A DNA stretch of 36,158 nt from Nostoc foliaceum FACHB-393 (GCF_014698505.1 NZ_JACJTD010000065.1:1-36158); one strand, 5' to 3'. Shown: positions 1-10,046, counted from the first letter of the stretch. Notes: a model not told the origin generated them from the letters alone. Numbers and translations are program-made.

Positions 1-85
1 TTTGATGTGGAAAGCTTTATTAGCTCATTTAGCTGCTCTTTTTTAACTTCAGCTTAGTTATCTTTATTTTCTTGACGCAGACCAC

Positions 86-114
86 TTGCTGTATAGTGGC
101 TTTCAAACTATAAT
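86..114 (+). promoter_or_regulatory. candidate promoter upstream of glyQ
   Basis: TTGCTG at 86-91 is followed after 17 bases by a perfect TATAAT at 109-114, a sigma-70-like arrangement. It lies about 200 bases before the glyQ start. A second -35-like box, TTGACG at 72-77, has no well-spaced partner. The rest of 1-319 shows no gene. Assignment is by consensus only. Confidence 0.35.
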
Positions 115-319
115 ATTTTCAAGGTTCGGTTCACCTGATGACGTCGCGTTTTCGCTCTCCGCTTCAGGCACTTATTCAATATAGCGAACCCAACTCTTTG
201 TGTCAACTATTTTTTCCAATTTATTTTGGATGGCTTCTGTGTCACCATGAAACTCCCCATAGTGCCGGGTTCTAGGCAACAATGGTTTATGCACTGTGCC
301 AACTCAGGAAGGGGGAAGC

Positions 320-1219
320 GTGAATTTTCAGTCGGTTATAGCTTTATTGCATCAGTTCTGGGGCGATCGCGGTTGTCTGATTGCCCAGCCCTACGATATT
401 GAGAAGGGGGCAGGTACTAAGAATCCCCAAACATTTTTAAGAGCATTGGGGCCGGAACCGTGGGCTGTTGCATATGTTGAACCGTGTCGTCGCCCAACGG
501 ATGGACGGTACGGCGAAAACCCTAACCGCTTTCAACACTATTATCAGTACCAAGTTCTGATTAAGCCGTCGCCGGATAATATCCAGGAAATATATCTTGA
601 TTCATTAAGGGTTTTAGGTATTCGTCCTGAAGACCACGATATTCGCTTTGTAGAGGATAACTGGGAAGATGCGACTGTAGGAGCTTGGGGTACTGGGTGG
701 GAAGTATGGTTAGATGGGATGGAAATTACTCAATTTACCTACTTTCAACAGTGTGGGGGAATCGATTGCCGCCCTGTGTCGATTGAGATTACATACGGGT
801 TAGAGCGATTGGTGATGTATCTCCAAGAAGTTGAGGCAATTACTAAGATTCATTGGACGGACAACATTACTTATGGTGATGTTTACCTCCAGGCAGAGAT
901 TGAGCAGTGTACCTACAACTTTGAAGCGTCAAATCCTGAGTTGCTACTGACACTATTTAATTTGTATGAGCAGGAAGCTACCCAATTGACGGAGCGAGGA
1001 TTGGTCTTGCCTAGCTTAGATTATGTAATGAAGTGTTCGCATACGTTTAATCTGCTGGATGCTAGAGGTGTGATTTCGGTGACAGAGAGAACTCGCTATA
1101 TTGCCAGGATTCGGCATTTAGCGAGAAAAGTAGCTTATTTATATGTTGAGCAAAGGGAGAAGCTGGGTTTTCCGTTGCTCAAAGATACTGTAAGGTCAAC
1201 AGAAAGCCCGACATCCTAA
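320..1219 (+). CDS. glyQ: glycyl-tRNA synthetase alpha subunit
   Basis: Alpha subunit of the heterotetrameric bacterial class II glycyl-tRNA synthetase, which charges tRNA-Gly in the cytoplasm together with GlyS (not in this window). The protein begins with the family's typical segment NFQSVIALLHQFWGDRGC and continues with AQPYD and KNPQTFLRALGPEPW. It contains TYGLERLVMYLQ and ends with the helical SLDYVMKCSHTFNLLDARG region, so it looks complete at 299 residues, the normal size. The reading frame opens 24 bases earlier, at a GTG at 296. I chose the GTG at 320 because the purine-rich AGGAAGGGGG lies just upstream at 306-315 and because the family normally starts with M-NFQ. A rho-independent terminator follows at 1405-1426. 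Confidence 0.95.
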   Translation: MNFQSVIALLHQFWGDRGCLIAQPYDIEKGAGTKNPQTFLRALGPEPWAVAYVEPCRRPTDGRYGENPNRFQHYYQYQVLIKPSPDNIQEIYLDSLRVLGIRPEDHDIRFVEDNWEDATVGAWGTGWEVWLDGMEITQFTYFQQCGGIDCRPVSIEITYGLERLVMYLQEVEAITKIHWTDNITYGDVYLQAEIEQCTYNFEASNPELLLTLFNLYEQEATQLTERGLVLPSLDYVMKCSHTFNLLDARGVISVTERTRYIARIRHLARKVAYLYVEQREKLGFPLLKDTVRSTESPTS

Positions 1220-1666
1220 AGGGTACAGCTACACGAACTCTCGTCCGTTAGGAACAATTGCATATTTGGTCAGCGTAGCACTTTGTGTTCTGTTTCTCCA
1301 CGCTGCGCTGGGGTTTCAGCTAAGTATTTCCTTATGATGTGGCTATAGCTAAAAGTCAGAAATACCGTTAAATCTTGAGTCTAGAACATTAAGGCTATGA
1401 GAAAAAGGCCCGCATAGGCGGGCTTTGTTTGTATCAACTTGATGGACTATACTTCTCCACAAGCATCAAAAATTTTCGGTGTTGCTGATTAAAGAGATGA
1501 AAAGCTCACGCAGAGGCAGTCCAAACGCAGATAATAAGAGTTTGGAATATTTGATTTTTCAATTTCATAGCCAAATTCAGCAACGGCGCTTTTTCTCTAT
1601 TGCTGCCCTAGCTATTCTTAAGTTAGCTGCAAATTCGGGTTGTCAGGTGCTTTTACAAAAAATTTT
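1220..1666. other. intergenic region, glyQ to comEC
   Basis: 447 bases without a convincing gene. It contains the terminator at 1405-1426. A 63-codon GTG-started frame at 1479-1670 overlaps the comEC start, has no recognisable motif, and is treated as chance. Confidence 0.5.
1405..1426 (+). terminator. rho-independent terminator after glyQ
   Basis: A 9-bp stem (one G-T pair) with GCCCGC at 1408-1413 pairing with GCGGGC at 1418-1423 around the loop ATAG. It is preceded by an A run and followed by TTTGTTT, so it may also work from the opposite strand. Confidence 0.8.
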
Positions 1667-4021
1667 ATGATTCAAAGCAGTGGTGTAATTATTTGTCTTG
1701 GCTACATTTTTGGGTTACTGTTTACAGCAGTTCCTTGGGGTGGCGTGTGGATTTTGGCTTTGGGGATAGTGGGAGCAATTCTTTTTAGAAGACGCACCAC
1801 TTTACGCCAACCTGCTCAAAAGCCAGAAAATGCTGGAAGCAAAAATAAAGCAGTGCCTAATATCTGGCAAACTACTCCTCATGCTCGAATATGGCTAGTT
1901 GCTGGTTTAGTGGGATTATTGGCAACTTTATATTTTCAATGGCGAGTGCCGCAACCAGGTGTAAAAGATATTAGTCAGTTCGTCCCGCCTGGAAATAGCA
2001 GTAATCAAGAACAACTAGTAATTATTCGTGGCGTAGTGGCGAGTAATCCCCGCTTAACCCGCAGTCAGCGTGGACAATTTTGGCTGGAAGCAACTCAGCT
2101 AGATGAAGTCAAAAATGATAAAGGTTCAGCAGGTGTCCCAAAAGGGGTTACAGGCAAATTGTATGTGACAGTGCCTATACTTCAGGCGACTGGCTTATAC
2201 CCTAGTCAACAAATTGCGGTGACTGGAATTTTGTACAAACCAAAGGCGGCTTCCAATCCGGGAGGTTTCGACTTTCAGAAGTTTCTTAAGCAAGAAGGAA
2301 CATTTGCTGGTTTGATGGGGCGACAAATAAATGTTTTAGAGCAAGAACGGAAATGGGGATGGTGGCAAATTCGGGAGCGAATTGTGCGATCGCAAGTTCG
2401 TTGGTTGGGTATCCCAGAAGGGCCTCTTGTCAGTGCAATGGTTTTAGGTAGCAAAGCAGTTGATTTACCCTACGATATCCGCGACTTGTTTGTACAAGCA
2501 GGATTAGCTCATGCTTTAGCAGCTTCTGGATTTCAAACTTCCTTAATTTTGAGTGTGATATTACAGTTAACAAGGCGAACAAAAAAAGGAACGCAATTCA
2601 CCCTTGGCTTTTTGGCTCTAATCATTTTTCTGAGTTTAACAGGTTTTCAACCTGCGGTTCTCAGAGCCGTAATTATGGGTTTTGCGGCATTAGTTGGATT
2701 GCTATTAAAAAGAAAACTAAAACAGTTCGGCTCATTACTATTAGCAGCAACTTTATTATTGGTGTTTAATCCTTTATGGATTTGGGATTTAGGCTTTCAA
2801 TTGAGTTTTTTAGCAACACTAGGATTAATAGTAACAGTACCCGCATTAGTCAATCGCCTAGCATGGTTACCACCTGCGATCGCTGCTTTGATTGCTGTTC
2901 CCCTAGCTGCCACTATTTGGACTTTACCTGTGCAACTTTCTGTCTTTGGGGTTGTACCATCTTATAGTTTGTTGCTGAATGTGATTAGTACTCCATTAAT
3001 TTCGATCATTAGTATAGGTGGAATCATTAGTGCCTTAGTAGGTTTAATTTGGACTCAGGCAGGAAGCTTTTTAGCTGCGGTATTGCATTACCCGACTGAT
3101 TGGCTAATTAAACTAGTAGAATTTTTTAGCAAATTGCCAGGAAACTCTGTTGCTGTAGGCAGCATATCTACTTGGCAGCTTCTGACACTTTATTTACTGA
3201 TTATACTAGTTTGGCTAGTCCCTTGCTGGCAGCGGCGGTGGTGGTTTGCTAATGTAATTGCGATTGGTTTAGTATTCATTCCCTTGTGGCATTCTACAAA
3301 TACATTATTTAGGATAACGGTATTAGAATCTGGTACGGAACCAATTATAGTTGTTCAAGATAGAGGGACAGTAACTGTAATTAATAGTGGCGATGAAGGA
3401 ACAGGACGTTTCACAATTCTCCCGTTTTTGCAACAGCAGGGTGTAAATCAAATCAATTGGGCGATCGCAACTGATTTTCAAGGCAATGACAGTAATGCTT
3501 GGTTGGAATTACTGCAACACTTACCAATAAAAAATTTTTATGAATATTCCCCCCAACCAGAAAATTCTATTGCAAGTCAGGCAATTCAACAAGAATTACA
3601 AAAATCTCAGGGATCTTACCAACCGCTGGCAGTTGGTCAAGCTGTGAAAACGGATTCAATAGTGGCACAATTAATCAATGATCAATTACCCATCTTACAA
3701 TTGCAAATTTTAGATCAGAATTGGTTATTAGTAGGTAATATTAAGTCTAAAGAGGTACAGCAACTAGTTAAAAGTGGAAGTTTGCCTCGCCCACAAGTGT
3801 TATGGTGTGCCCCTCAGTCATTAAAAGATTTAGTTATTGCTTTGCAACCACAAGTGGCGATCGCATCTTCTGCCAACTTTGACACAAAAGCTTTATCTGA
3901 ATTGAATCAAAGCCAAACTAAACTATTTTTTACAGGACGAGATGGGGCTATTCAATGGACGCCTAACGGTCAGTTTGAGGCATTTATTGAAGCTACAGAA
4001 AATAAGTCTTCTGTCTTATAA
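1667..4021 (+). CDS. comEC: ComEC/Rec2-family DNA uptake channel protein
   Basis: Inner-membrane channel of natural transformation, which carries single-stranded DNA into the cytoplasm. From the N-terminus it has a pair of hydrophobic helices, a soluble DUF4131/OB-like segment (about residues 90-230), then a long polytopic Competence domain with the family-typical HALAASGFQTSLI, GFQPAVLRAVIMG and WDLGFQLSFLATLG motifs. The C-terminal part aligns in outline with the metallo-beta-lactamase domain of ComEC (ITVLESGTEPIIVV, then VINSGDEGTGRFTILPFLQQQG). The place where SHPHADH metal ligands are expected reads ATDFQGNDSN, so the metal site appears lost. The frame opens at a TTG at 1640. The ATG at 1667 gives the hydrophobic start MIQSSGVIICLGYIFG seen in relatives and is preferred. 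About 784 residues. Confidence 0.88.
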   Translation: MIQSSGVIICLGYIFGLLFTAVPWGGVWILALGIVGAILFRRRTTLRQPAQKPENAGSKNKAVPNIWQTTPHARIWLVAGLVGLLATLYFQWRVPQPGVKDISQFVPPGNSSNQEQLVIIRGVVASNPRLTRSQRGQFWLEATQLDEVKNDKGSAGVPKGVTGKLYVTVPILQATGLYPSQQIAVTGILYKPKAASNPGGFDFQKFLKQEGTFAGLMGRQINVLEQERKWGWWQIRERIVRSQVRWLGIPEGPLVSAMVLGSKAVDLPYDIRDLFVQAGLAHALAASGFQTSLILSVILQLTRRTKKGTQFTLGFLALIIFLSLTGFQPAVLRAVIMGFAALVGLLLKRKLKQFGSLLLAATLLLVFNPLWIWDLGFQLSFLATLGLIVTVPALVNRLAWLPPAIAALIAVPLAATIWTLPVQLSVFGVVPSYSLLLNVISTPLISIISIGGIISALVGLIWTQAGSFLAAVLHYPTDWLIKLVEFFSKLPGNSVAVGSISTWQLLTLYLLIILVWLVPCWQRRWWFANVIAIGLVFIPLWHSTNTLFRITVLESGTEPIIVVQDRGTVTVINSGDEGTGRFTILPFLQQQGVNQINWAIATDFQGNDSNAWLELLQHLPIKNFYEYSPQPENSIASQAIQQELQKSQGSYQPLAVGQAVKTDSIVAQLINDQLPILQLQILDQNWLLVGNIKSKEVQQLVKSGSLPRPQVLWCAPQSLKDLVIALQPQVAIASSANFDTKALSELNQSQTKLFFTGRDGAIQWTPNGQFEAFIEATENKSSVL

Positions 4022-4394
4022 AAAACTCAAAATTAGGTAAATTTAAAGCATAACTTTTTAAGGAAGACTAACTAAAGATAGATGTATGGTCATCCGGAAG
4101 TAAGTATCCTTTTTAATAAATTGCAAACTACTATATAACCGTAGTCAGCAAGGATGCTTATTCGTAAATTCACTTGTCCAGCACAAGTTACTAATAATCC
4201 TTTTAAGTTGCACTATTGATATTTTGTAGAAAGCAATTATTGGTAGCAAGTTTGTGTTTTTCCAATGGATAAAGAGCATTTTTAGAGATGAAAAAACTAA
4301 TGCGAATTATTCAAAATAACGCGTAATTTTTGAGTTAATGTTTGTATTGTTATACCTGCTTATTTGGTCTACCCACAAGAAGATATAAAAAAAG
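4022..4394. other. intergenic region, comEC to GH13 gene
   Basis: 373 AT-rich bases. I see no gene longer than a 12-codon frame (ATG at 4288) and no strong hairpin. It presumably carries the promoter of the downstream amylase-like gene. Confidence 0.4.
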
Positions 4395-6074
4395 ATGGAA
4401 ATGGGAAGTTTAATTGAATTTACATTATTTGCTCCTCGTAACAAAGGAGCAGCTTTAATTGGATCTTTTTCTGAGTGGAAAGAAATCCCAATGGTAAAAA
4501 GTGAAGATGGTTATTTCCGCACTCAAGTAAAACTAGAAGATGGAGTTTATCAATATAAATTTCGTATTCAAAGCAAAAGCCCGAATTTTGCACTTGATGA
4601 ATGGGTAGACGTTATTGACCCTAAAGCAACAGATGTTAATGAAGCAGAAAAATCCAGCATAGTGCGGATTAAAGATGGGCAACGCATTATTGATACTTAT
4701 GTTTGGCAATATGACGAAAAACCTTTGCCTGAGAATCGTGAATTAGTCATATATGAAATGCATGTTGCAGATTTTACTGGTGATGAGGTTGGACTTGACA
4801 AACGAGGTAAATATTTAGGGGTAATTGCCAAGTTAGATTATCTAGTTGAATTGGGAGTTAATGCAATTGAATTAATGCCAGTTAATGAGTACCCTGGTAA
4901 TTATAGCTGGGGCTATAAAGTGCGCCACTTTTTTGCTACAGAATCTAGTTACGGTTCAACAGAAGATTTAAAGCGATTAATAGATGAGTGTCATGGTAGA
5001 GGCATTCGCGTTTTTATGGATGGAATTTATAACCACACAGATGAAAAATGTCCGTTAATGCTGATTGACCGGAATTACTGGTATTACGAACACATGCATT
5101 ATCCTGAAGATCCAGATAATTACTGGGGGCCAGAGTTTAACTATGATAATTATGATGAAAAATTAGATGTTAAACCTGCATGGAAATACGTCGGGGATGT
5201 GGTGCAATTTTGGATTCAGGAGTATCACATTGATGGAATTCGCTTTGATGCAGTGCGCCAGTTAGCTAACTTTGAATTTCTCGGCTGGCTGGCGAAGCAA
5301 GGGAAAAATCATGCTGCACCCAAGCAGTTTTACAATATTGCTGAACATATTCCCGATACAAACACTGTAGTCAGGCCAGATGGGCCATTAGATGCTTGTT
5401 GGCATGAGAGTTTTCGGTACTTTATAGTTCCATATATTTCTGGAGAAACATTTGAATTAAAACAACTAAAGCAAATTTTAGATCCTAGACAGCAGGGTTA
5501 TGCAACTACCACCAATGTGATAAATTATTTGGCAACCCATGATCGCGAACGTTTATTGCGAGAATTAGGCGATCGCGGTATCTTTGACGCAGAGGCATTT
5601 AAGCGAGCGAAGTTAGCAGTCGTTCTCTTAATGACAGCAATGGGTATACCAATGCTGTGGATGGGAGAGGAGTTTGGCGAATACCAGCAAAAAAGCGAAG
5701 ATGTAACTAAGCCACAGAAAATTAATTGGTCTTTGTTGTCAAGCGACCAGAATCATAATTTATTTGAGTATTATCAAAAACTCATTGCTCTACGCAAGCA
5801 GAATTTAGGTTTGCAAAGTGATAATATCGAGTTTTTCTACGAAAATGCCGATGATAAAGTGTTAGCTTACACTCGCTGGGATGAGCAAAATTCTCGTGTG
5901 GTTGTCGTGGCAAATTTTTCCAACCAGAATTTAAATAAATATAAAATTTCAGGCTTCCCATCCGCTGAATACTGGCGAGATTGGATCACGAATTCAAAGG
6001 TAGAAGTTGGAGAAGATGGTTTATTCACTGACTTGCCAAGCTATACAGCCAAGTTATTTGTTGAGCAGTTGTAG
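4395..6074 (+). CDS. GH13 alpha-amylase-family enzyme with N-terminal CBM48-like domain
   Basis: Alpha-glucan active enzyme, probably cytoplasmic because no signal peptide is seen. Residues 1-100 form a CBM48/isoamylase-N-like beta domain (FTLFAPRNKGAALIGSFSEW). The barrel carries all GH13 regions: region I FMDGIYNH (D209, H214), region II GIRFDAVRQL (nucleophile D285), region III NIAEHIP (acid/base E317) and region IV YLATHD (D383). A C-terminal beta domain follows (VVVVANFSNQNLNKYKISGF). At 559 residues it is shorter than a typical GlgB branching enzyme. The overall pattern (EMHVADFTGDE, GNYSWGYKVRHFFA) is branching-enzyme-like, so hydrolysis, transfer or trehalose-type activity cannot be separated by eye. 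An in-frame ATG two codons later (4401) is an alternative start. The gene is convergent with the WD40 gene. Confidence 0.85.
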   Translation: MEMGSLIEFTLFAPRNKGAALIGSFSEWKEIPMVKSEDGYFRTQVKLEDGVYQYKFRIQSKSPNFALDEWVDVIDPKATDVNEAEKSSIVRIKDGQRIIDTYVWQYDEKPLPENRELVIYEMHVADFTGDEVGLDKRGKYLGVIAKLDYLVELGVNAIELMPVNEYPGNYSWGYKVRHFFATESSYGSTEDLKRLIDECHGRGIRVFMDGIYNHTDEKCPLMLIDRNYWYYEHMHYPEDPDNYWGPEFNYDNYDEKLDVKPAWKYVGDVVQFWIQEYHIDGIRFDAVRQLANFEFLGWLAKQGKNHAAPKQFYNIAEHIPDTNTVVRPDGPLDACWHESFRYFIVPYISGETFELKQLKQILDPRQQGYATTTNVINYLATHDRERLLRELGDRGIFDAEAFKRAKLAVVLLMTAMGIPMLWMGEEFGEYQQKSEDVTKPQKINWSLLSSDQNHNLFEYYQKLIALRKQNLGLQSDNIEFFYENADDKVLAYTRWDEQNSRVVVVANFSNQNLNKYKISGFPSAEYWRDWITNSKVEVGEDGLFTDLPSYTAKLFVEQL

Positions 6075-6179
6075 TCTGTGAAGAAATGATTGATAGTTAG
6101 GGATTGTTTATTATTTGCGTTTTAGCCCAAACTACAAACCTATAATTATTTTTCTTTTCTCAAAATAACAGAAGCCAGG

Positions 6180-9100
6180 TTAATTGCAAATAATGCGATC
6201 GCTCTCCTCCACTGCTGTGTTAGTTTTCAAATAATCTTGCACCAGGGCGCAACCATAAGCCAGTGCATCTAAGTTGAGAATTCGCGGCAAATTCCACAGA
6301 ATCAATGTGTTGTCATCACCTCCTGAGACAAGGATTGTCCCGTCGCGGCTGATAGCAATCTCCCTAATGGCTGCGGTATGTCCTCTCAGAGTAGTTAATT
6401 CTGTACCATCTATTTTCCAAAGTTTGACGGTAGAATCCACGCTACCAGAAGCAACTATTTTTCCGTCGGGACTAAATGCGACTCCCCAAATTGCAGCTGT
6501 ATGACCTTTAAAAGTTTTCAGCAGCTTGCCTCCAAGTGTCCATAACTTAACAGTATTGTCGCCACTTCCAGTAGCGACCATTTTAGTGTCTTGGCTAAAG
6601 GCTAATCTCCAGACTGTCGCCGAATTTCCTACTAGGGTTTTGAACAACTTGCCATCAAGCGTCCATAATTTAGCAGTACTATCGCCACTGACTGAACCAA
6701 TCAGCCGACCGTCTGGACTAAATACAACGTGCCACACTTCCGCCTGATGTCCTTTGAGAATCTGCGGTGCAGAGCGATTGCGATTCCATATCTGAGCAAT
6801 TTTGTCAACATTTGACATTGCGATCGCTTGCCCATCAGGACTCAATACTGCTGCTAAGAGTTTACCGAGAGGATCTTTGTAAGTAGCGACCAAAGTACCG
6901 TCTCGCTTCTTGAGCTTTATCGTATCATCGGAAGTGCGAAGCGCAATTAACTTGCCATCTTCACTGAATGAAACCTCAAAGATTGCGCCCCCAGATTCAG
7001 TGAAAGTTTTGAGCAATTTACCTTGGCGATTCCAAAGTTTAGCAGTATTTTCGTGGCTAGCTGTGGCGATCGCCGAACTGTCTGCGGTGATAGCTATTGA
7101 CCAGATCCCAGCTTTATGAGCAATGATAGACTTTTGGAATGGGTTCTGACTTTGCCAGAGTCTAACAACGTTTTCTGCACCCGCCGAAGCAATAAAGCTG
7201 CCATCTTTGCTAAAAGTCACTCCCCAAACAGACGCGCTGTGTCCTTTCAGTGTCCTCAGTTCTGTACCATCAATGTTCCAAAGTTTAATTGTTTTGTCGA
7301 GGCTGGCGGTGGCAATAGTCTGACCATCAGGACTAAAGGCGACTCCCCAAATCCCGGCGCTGTGACCTTTAAGAGTTTTATTAAGGCGGTAGCTTCCACC
7401 TGAGCTGTTTTGCTGCCAAAGTTTGACAGTCGCATCTTCACTCGCTGAAGCAATGGTCTGGCCGTCAGGGCTGAAAGCTACTCCTACAACCCAACCTTTA
7501 TGACCTTGGAGAGGTTTTAGAGGCTTGGCATTTTGCCAGCCAGAACCATCCCGTTTCCAGAGTTTTACTGTCTTGTCTAGATTTGCAGCAGCAACTATTT
7601 GACCATCAGGACTCCATGCAACTCCCCAAAATCCTACTGTGTCACCTTGTTGAAATGTTTTGAGCAAAGTGCCGTTTCGCTTCCAGAGTTTAACACTTCT
7701 ATCGAAACTGGCAGAGGCAAGGAACTGACCATCGGGACTCCATGCAACTCCCCAGACAGAAGCAGTATGGCCTTTGAAAGTGTTTAACAAAGTGCCATCT
7801 AGTTTCCAGAGTTTAATAGTGCCATCTTCGCTCGCCGAGGCGAGTAGCTGGCCATCAGAGCTAAAATCGATTGCTCTAACTGCTGCCTGATGACCTTTGA
7901 GAGTTGCAACTTCTGTACCATCACGTCGCCAAAGCTTGATTGTTTTATCTATACTTGCTGAGGCAATCAGAGAACTATCAGGGCTGATATCTACTGCTAA
8001 AACAGCTGCTGTATGACCCGAAAAACGATTGTACTCGTCTGCTCCATAAACTGCTTGGCGTAATACATTGTCTACCTGACGCTGAATATTTGTGTTTGGT
8101 TTAGCTAGTTTTTGTAGTTTATGTTTAGCTTTAATAGCTTCTATGAGCGCATCCAATCGGCGATTTGAGGCAAATAATCCCTCAGAAGAGGATACAAGCG
8201 CTCGAATTTCGCTGCTTCTAGCTTGACTTTCACTTTTGAGAGCTTTGCGGTACAAGATGAAACTTCCTATCCCTAAACAGCAAGAGATGAGCAACCCAAT
8301 AAATACTGCAATTAACAAAAATCTTTGCAGTTTAGCAGTTTTTTTCTCTTGTTCTAGTCGCGCTTCTACCTCTTTGGCCCGGGCTGCCTCCAATGCTGTT
8401 TGCACTTCACGTCGTTCGTATTCAATACTTGCAGCTAAAAATTTATAATCCAAATCGCTCAGACTTTTGCCCTGCGCCCAATTTTGAGTATCTTTTAGAG
8501 CCTGTCCTCGCAAAAGGCGCGATTCATCTTTAAAGGAAGAGGCTACCCAAGAATTGAATGTTTGCGAGTAAGGGCGGAGATTGTCTAAGTGCTTGATTAC
8601 CCATTCAGCATTGAAAACATTCCGATAGATGGGATTTTTAATTTTGAGATAGCCTTTGTGTTTCTCGACTAAACCAGATAACAACAGTTCTGCCTGTTCT
8701 TGACTATCATCGATCGGGACAAGAAGATCAGAAAATGAAGTATAAACTGTATCTTTTTTCTGTCCCCTGCCCCCTGTCCCCTGCTCCCCTGCTTCTTCTG
8801 CTTGCAACACTCGTTGGTAAAGCCCTAGTAATCTTCCGGTTCGGTGTTCGTTAAAAAGTAGGCGATCGCGAATTGTGCGGAGGTGTTCGGGATCGTCTTT
8901 GGCTTCCCAGTGTTGAATAATCTGTGATCGCACAAATTTTTCTACCCAAGATGTTTCAGTTTCTAGCGATAAATCAATTTTTCTATTAGATGTTTTTAAA
9001 GCTGTGTGGACAATTAACTGACAGAGCTTTTGGGTAAGAAATGGTTGTCCCCCTGTCCAATAAATAATCTCTTGAAGTACTGCTTTCGGTTGAGTTATAA

Positions 9101-9788
9101 CTTCCTCTAATCCCTTTAGCAATGGCGTGGCTTCATGGAGTTGAAAGCCGTGTAAATCTATCGCTGTACCAATGTTAAAAGGGGTGCGACGTTTGTCAGA
9201 AATTAGGTCAGATGGACTAGCTACCCCAAACAGCGCAAATCCTAAGCGTTGAAAATTCGGGTCATGTGCCTGCTGATTATAGCAATGACGAATCCAGGCA
9301 AAAAAGTCACTGACAGGAAAACTTAAACTTAACAAACTGTCAATCTCATCAATGAAGATGAAAATACGTTCGGCTTTGGGGTTTGGCAGAGATTCGCTTT
9401 GAACATTTGGCAGCAACACTTCTTCTACGAACTGGTGTAGTTTTTGCACTGAGGAAAGACCTGTTTGCATCTCCCACCATTGCTTAAATTTGACTTTTCC
9501 CACCAGATTTAAGCCGTAGAACAAGCTGATAATAACACCTTTGTACCATTGTTCCGGTGTAGTATCCTCGCTACCCAATGTGGTCACATCCAAGTAAACA
9601 CAGCTATAGCCTTCTTGTCTGAGACGATAACTTGTGCGCTGTAGTAGGGATGATTTGCCCATCTGGCGAGAATTGAAAACGTAACAAAAATCACCAGCCT
9701 TCAGGCTTGTATAAAGTTTTTCGTCTGCCTGACGGATAACGTATGCGGGATCGTCACTGCGGAGACTACCCCCTACCTGGTATCTCAT
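6180..9788 (-). CDS. AAA-like ATPase / WD40-repeat membrane protein
   Basis: A 1202-residue multidomain protein of a type common in filamentous cyanobacteria. Residues 1-320 are an AAA_35-like NTPase domain with Walker A SRQMGKSSL (K45) and Walker B FIFIDEIDSL (D147, E148). A linker follows (about 330-345) encoded by a C/T-rich short tandem repeat, then a charged coiled-coil-prone helix (about 452-487) and one membrane helix at about 490-512. From about residue 590 come 14 WD40 repeats (GH...SPDG...ASAS.D.TIKLW), enough for two seven-bladed propellers. Blades 9 and 10 are the most degenerate, lacking GH and partly the WD-like end. The client is unknown; a signalling or scaffold role is only inferred from architecture. 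The ATG start gives MRYQVGGSLRSDDPAYV, usual for this family. Confidence 0.85.
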   Translation of the reverse strand: MRYQVGGSLRSDDPAYVIRQADEKLYTSLKAGDFCYVFNSRQMGKSSLLQRTSYRLRQEGYSCVYLDVTTLGSEDTTPEQWYKGVIISLFYGLNLVGKVKFKQWWEMQTGLSSVQKLHQFVEEVLLPNVQSESLPNPKAERIFIFIDEIDSLLSLSFPVSDFFAWIRHCYNQQAHDPNFQRLGFALFGVASPSDLISDKRRTPFNIGTAIDLHGFQLHEATPLLKGLEEVITQPKAVLQEIIYWTGGQPFLTQKLCQLIVHTALKTSNRKIDLSLETETSWVEKFVRSQIIQHWEAKDDPEHLRTIRDRLLFNEHRTGRLLGLYQRVLQAEEAGEQGTGGRGQKKDTVYTSFSDLLVPIDDSQEQAELLLSGLVEKHKGYLKIKNPIYRNVFNAEWVIKHLDNLRPYSQTFNSWVASSFKDESRLLRGQALKDTQNWAQGKSLSDLDYKFLAASIEYERREVQTALEAARAKEVEARLEQEKKTAKLQRFLLIAVFIGLLISCCLGIGSFILYRKALKSESQARSSEIRALVSSSEGLFASNRRLDALIEAIKAKHKLQKLAKPNTNIQRQVDNVLRQAVYGADEYNRFSGHTAAVLAVDISPDSSLIASASIDKTIKLWRRDGTEVATLKGHQAAVRAIDFSSDGQLLASASEDGTIKLWKLDGTLLNTFKGHTASVWGVAWSPDGQFLASASFDRSVKLWKRNGTLLKTFQQGDTVGFWGVAWSPDGQIVAAANLDKTVKLWKRDGSGWQNAKPLKPLQGHKGWVVGVAFSPDGQTIASASEDATVKLWQQNSSGGSYRLNKTLKGHSAGIWGVAFSPDGQTIATASLDKTIKLWNIDGTELRTLKGHSASVWGVTFSKDGSFIASAGAENVVRLWQSQNPFQKSIIAHKAGIWSIAITADSSAIATASHENTAKLWNRQGKLLKTFTESGGAIFEVSFSEDGKLIALRTSDDTIKLKKRDGTLVATYKDPLGKLLAAVLSPDGQAIAMSNVDKIAQIWNRNRSAPQILKGHQAEVWHVVFSPDGRLIGSVSGDSTAKLWTLDGKLFKTLVGNSATVWRLAFSQDTKMVATGSGDNTVKLWTLGGKLLKTFKGHTAAIWGVAFSPDGKIVASGSVDSTVKLWKIDGTELTTLRGHTAAIREIAISRDGTILVSGGDDNTLILWNLPRILNLDALAYGCALVQDYLKTNTAVEESDRIICN
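8760..8798 (-). repeat. C/T-rich short tandem repeat inside the AAA/WD40 coding region
   Basis: Consecutive 7-8 base units of the TGTCCCC/TGCCCCC/TGCTCCCC type on the plus strand. They are read in frame on the minus strand as the low-complexity linker EEAGEQGTGGRGQKK (about residues 331-345). The same kind of repeat occurs between genes elsewhere in this window, such as 18033-18086. Confidence 0.7.
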
Positions 9789-10046
9789 ATTGAAGTGTGA
9801 TTATCAAACAAAGACATTAACACAACGATTAGCAATTTGTAGATAGTTTGATAAGAATGTTGTATATCCGAATACGATTCAGTACCGCGTCTACTATCTA
9901 GAGGATACCGGAGTCTGGCTTTTGACTTACTGAGTCTCTTAAAATGCAAGGCGTAGCAGCAAAGATGATTCCACATCCAGCTTGATGGCTGTGATATTAT
10001 GGGAGACTGCTACATACATTTAGAAAAACTAGAAATTGAATCGATC

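Noticed and set aside
120..160. Imperfect CCTGA/TCAGG pairing in the glyQ upstream region
   Set aside because: Arms are only five to six bases with a long interior; too weak to call a riboswitch or terminator.
1479..1670. 63-codon frame before comEC
   Set aside because: GTG start, no ribosome site, no motif, and it runs into the comEC start; most likely chance.
6274..8448. Several plus-strand frames opposite the WD40 gene
   Set aside because: They are reverse images of a repetitive coding region; the minus-strand frame has clear domains throughout.
9785..9976. 63-codon minus-strand frame just upstream of the AAA/WD40 gene
   Set aside because: No family resemblance and composition unlike a protein; it abuts the start codon of the real gene.
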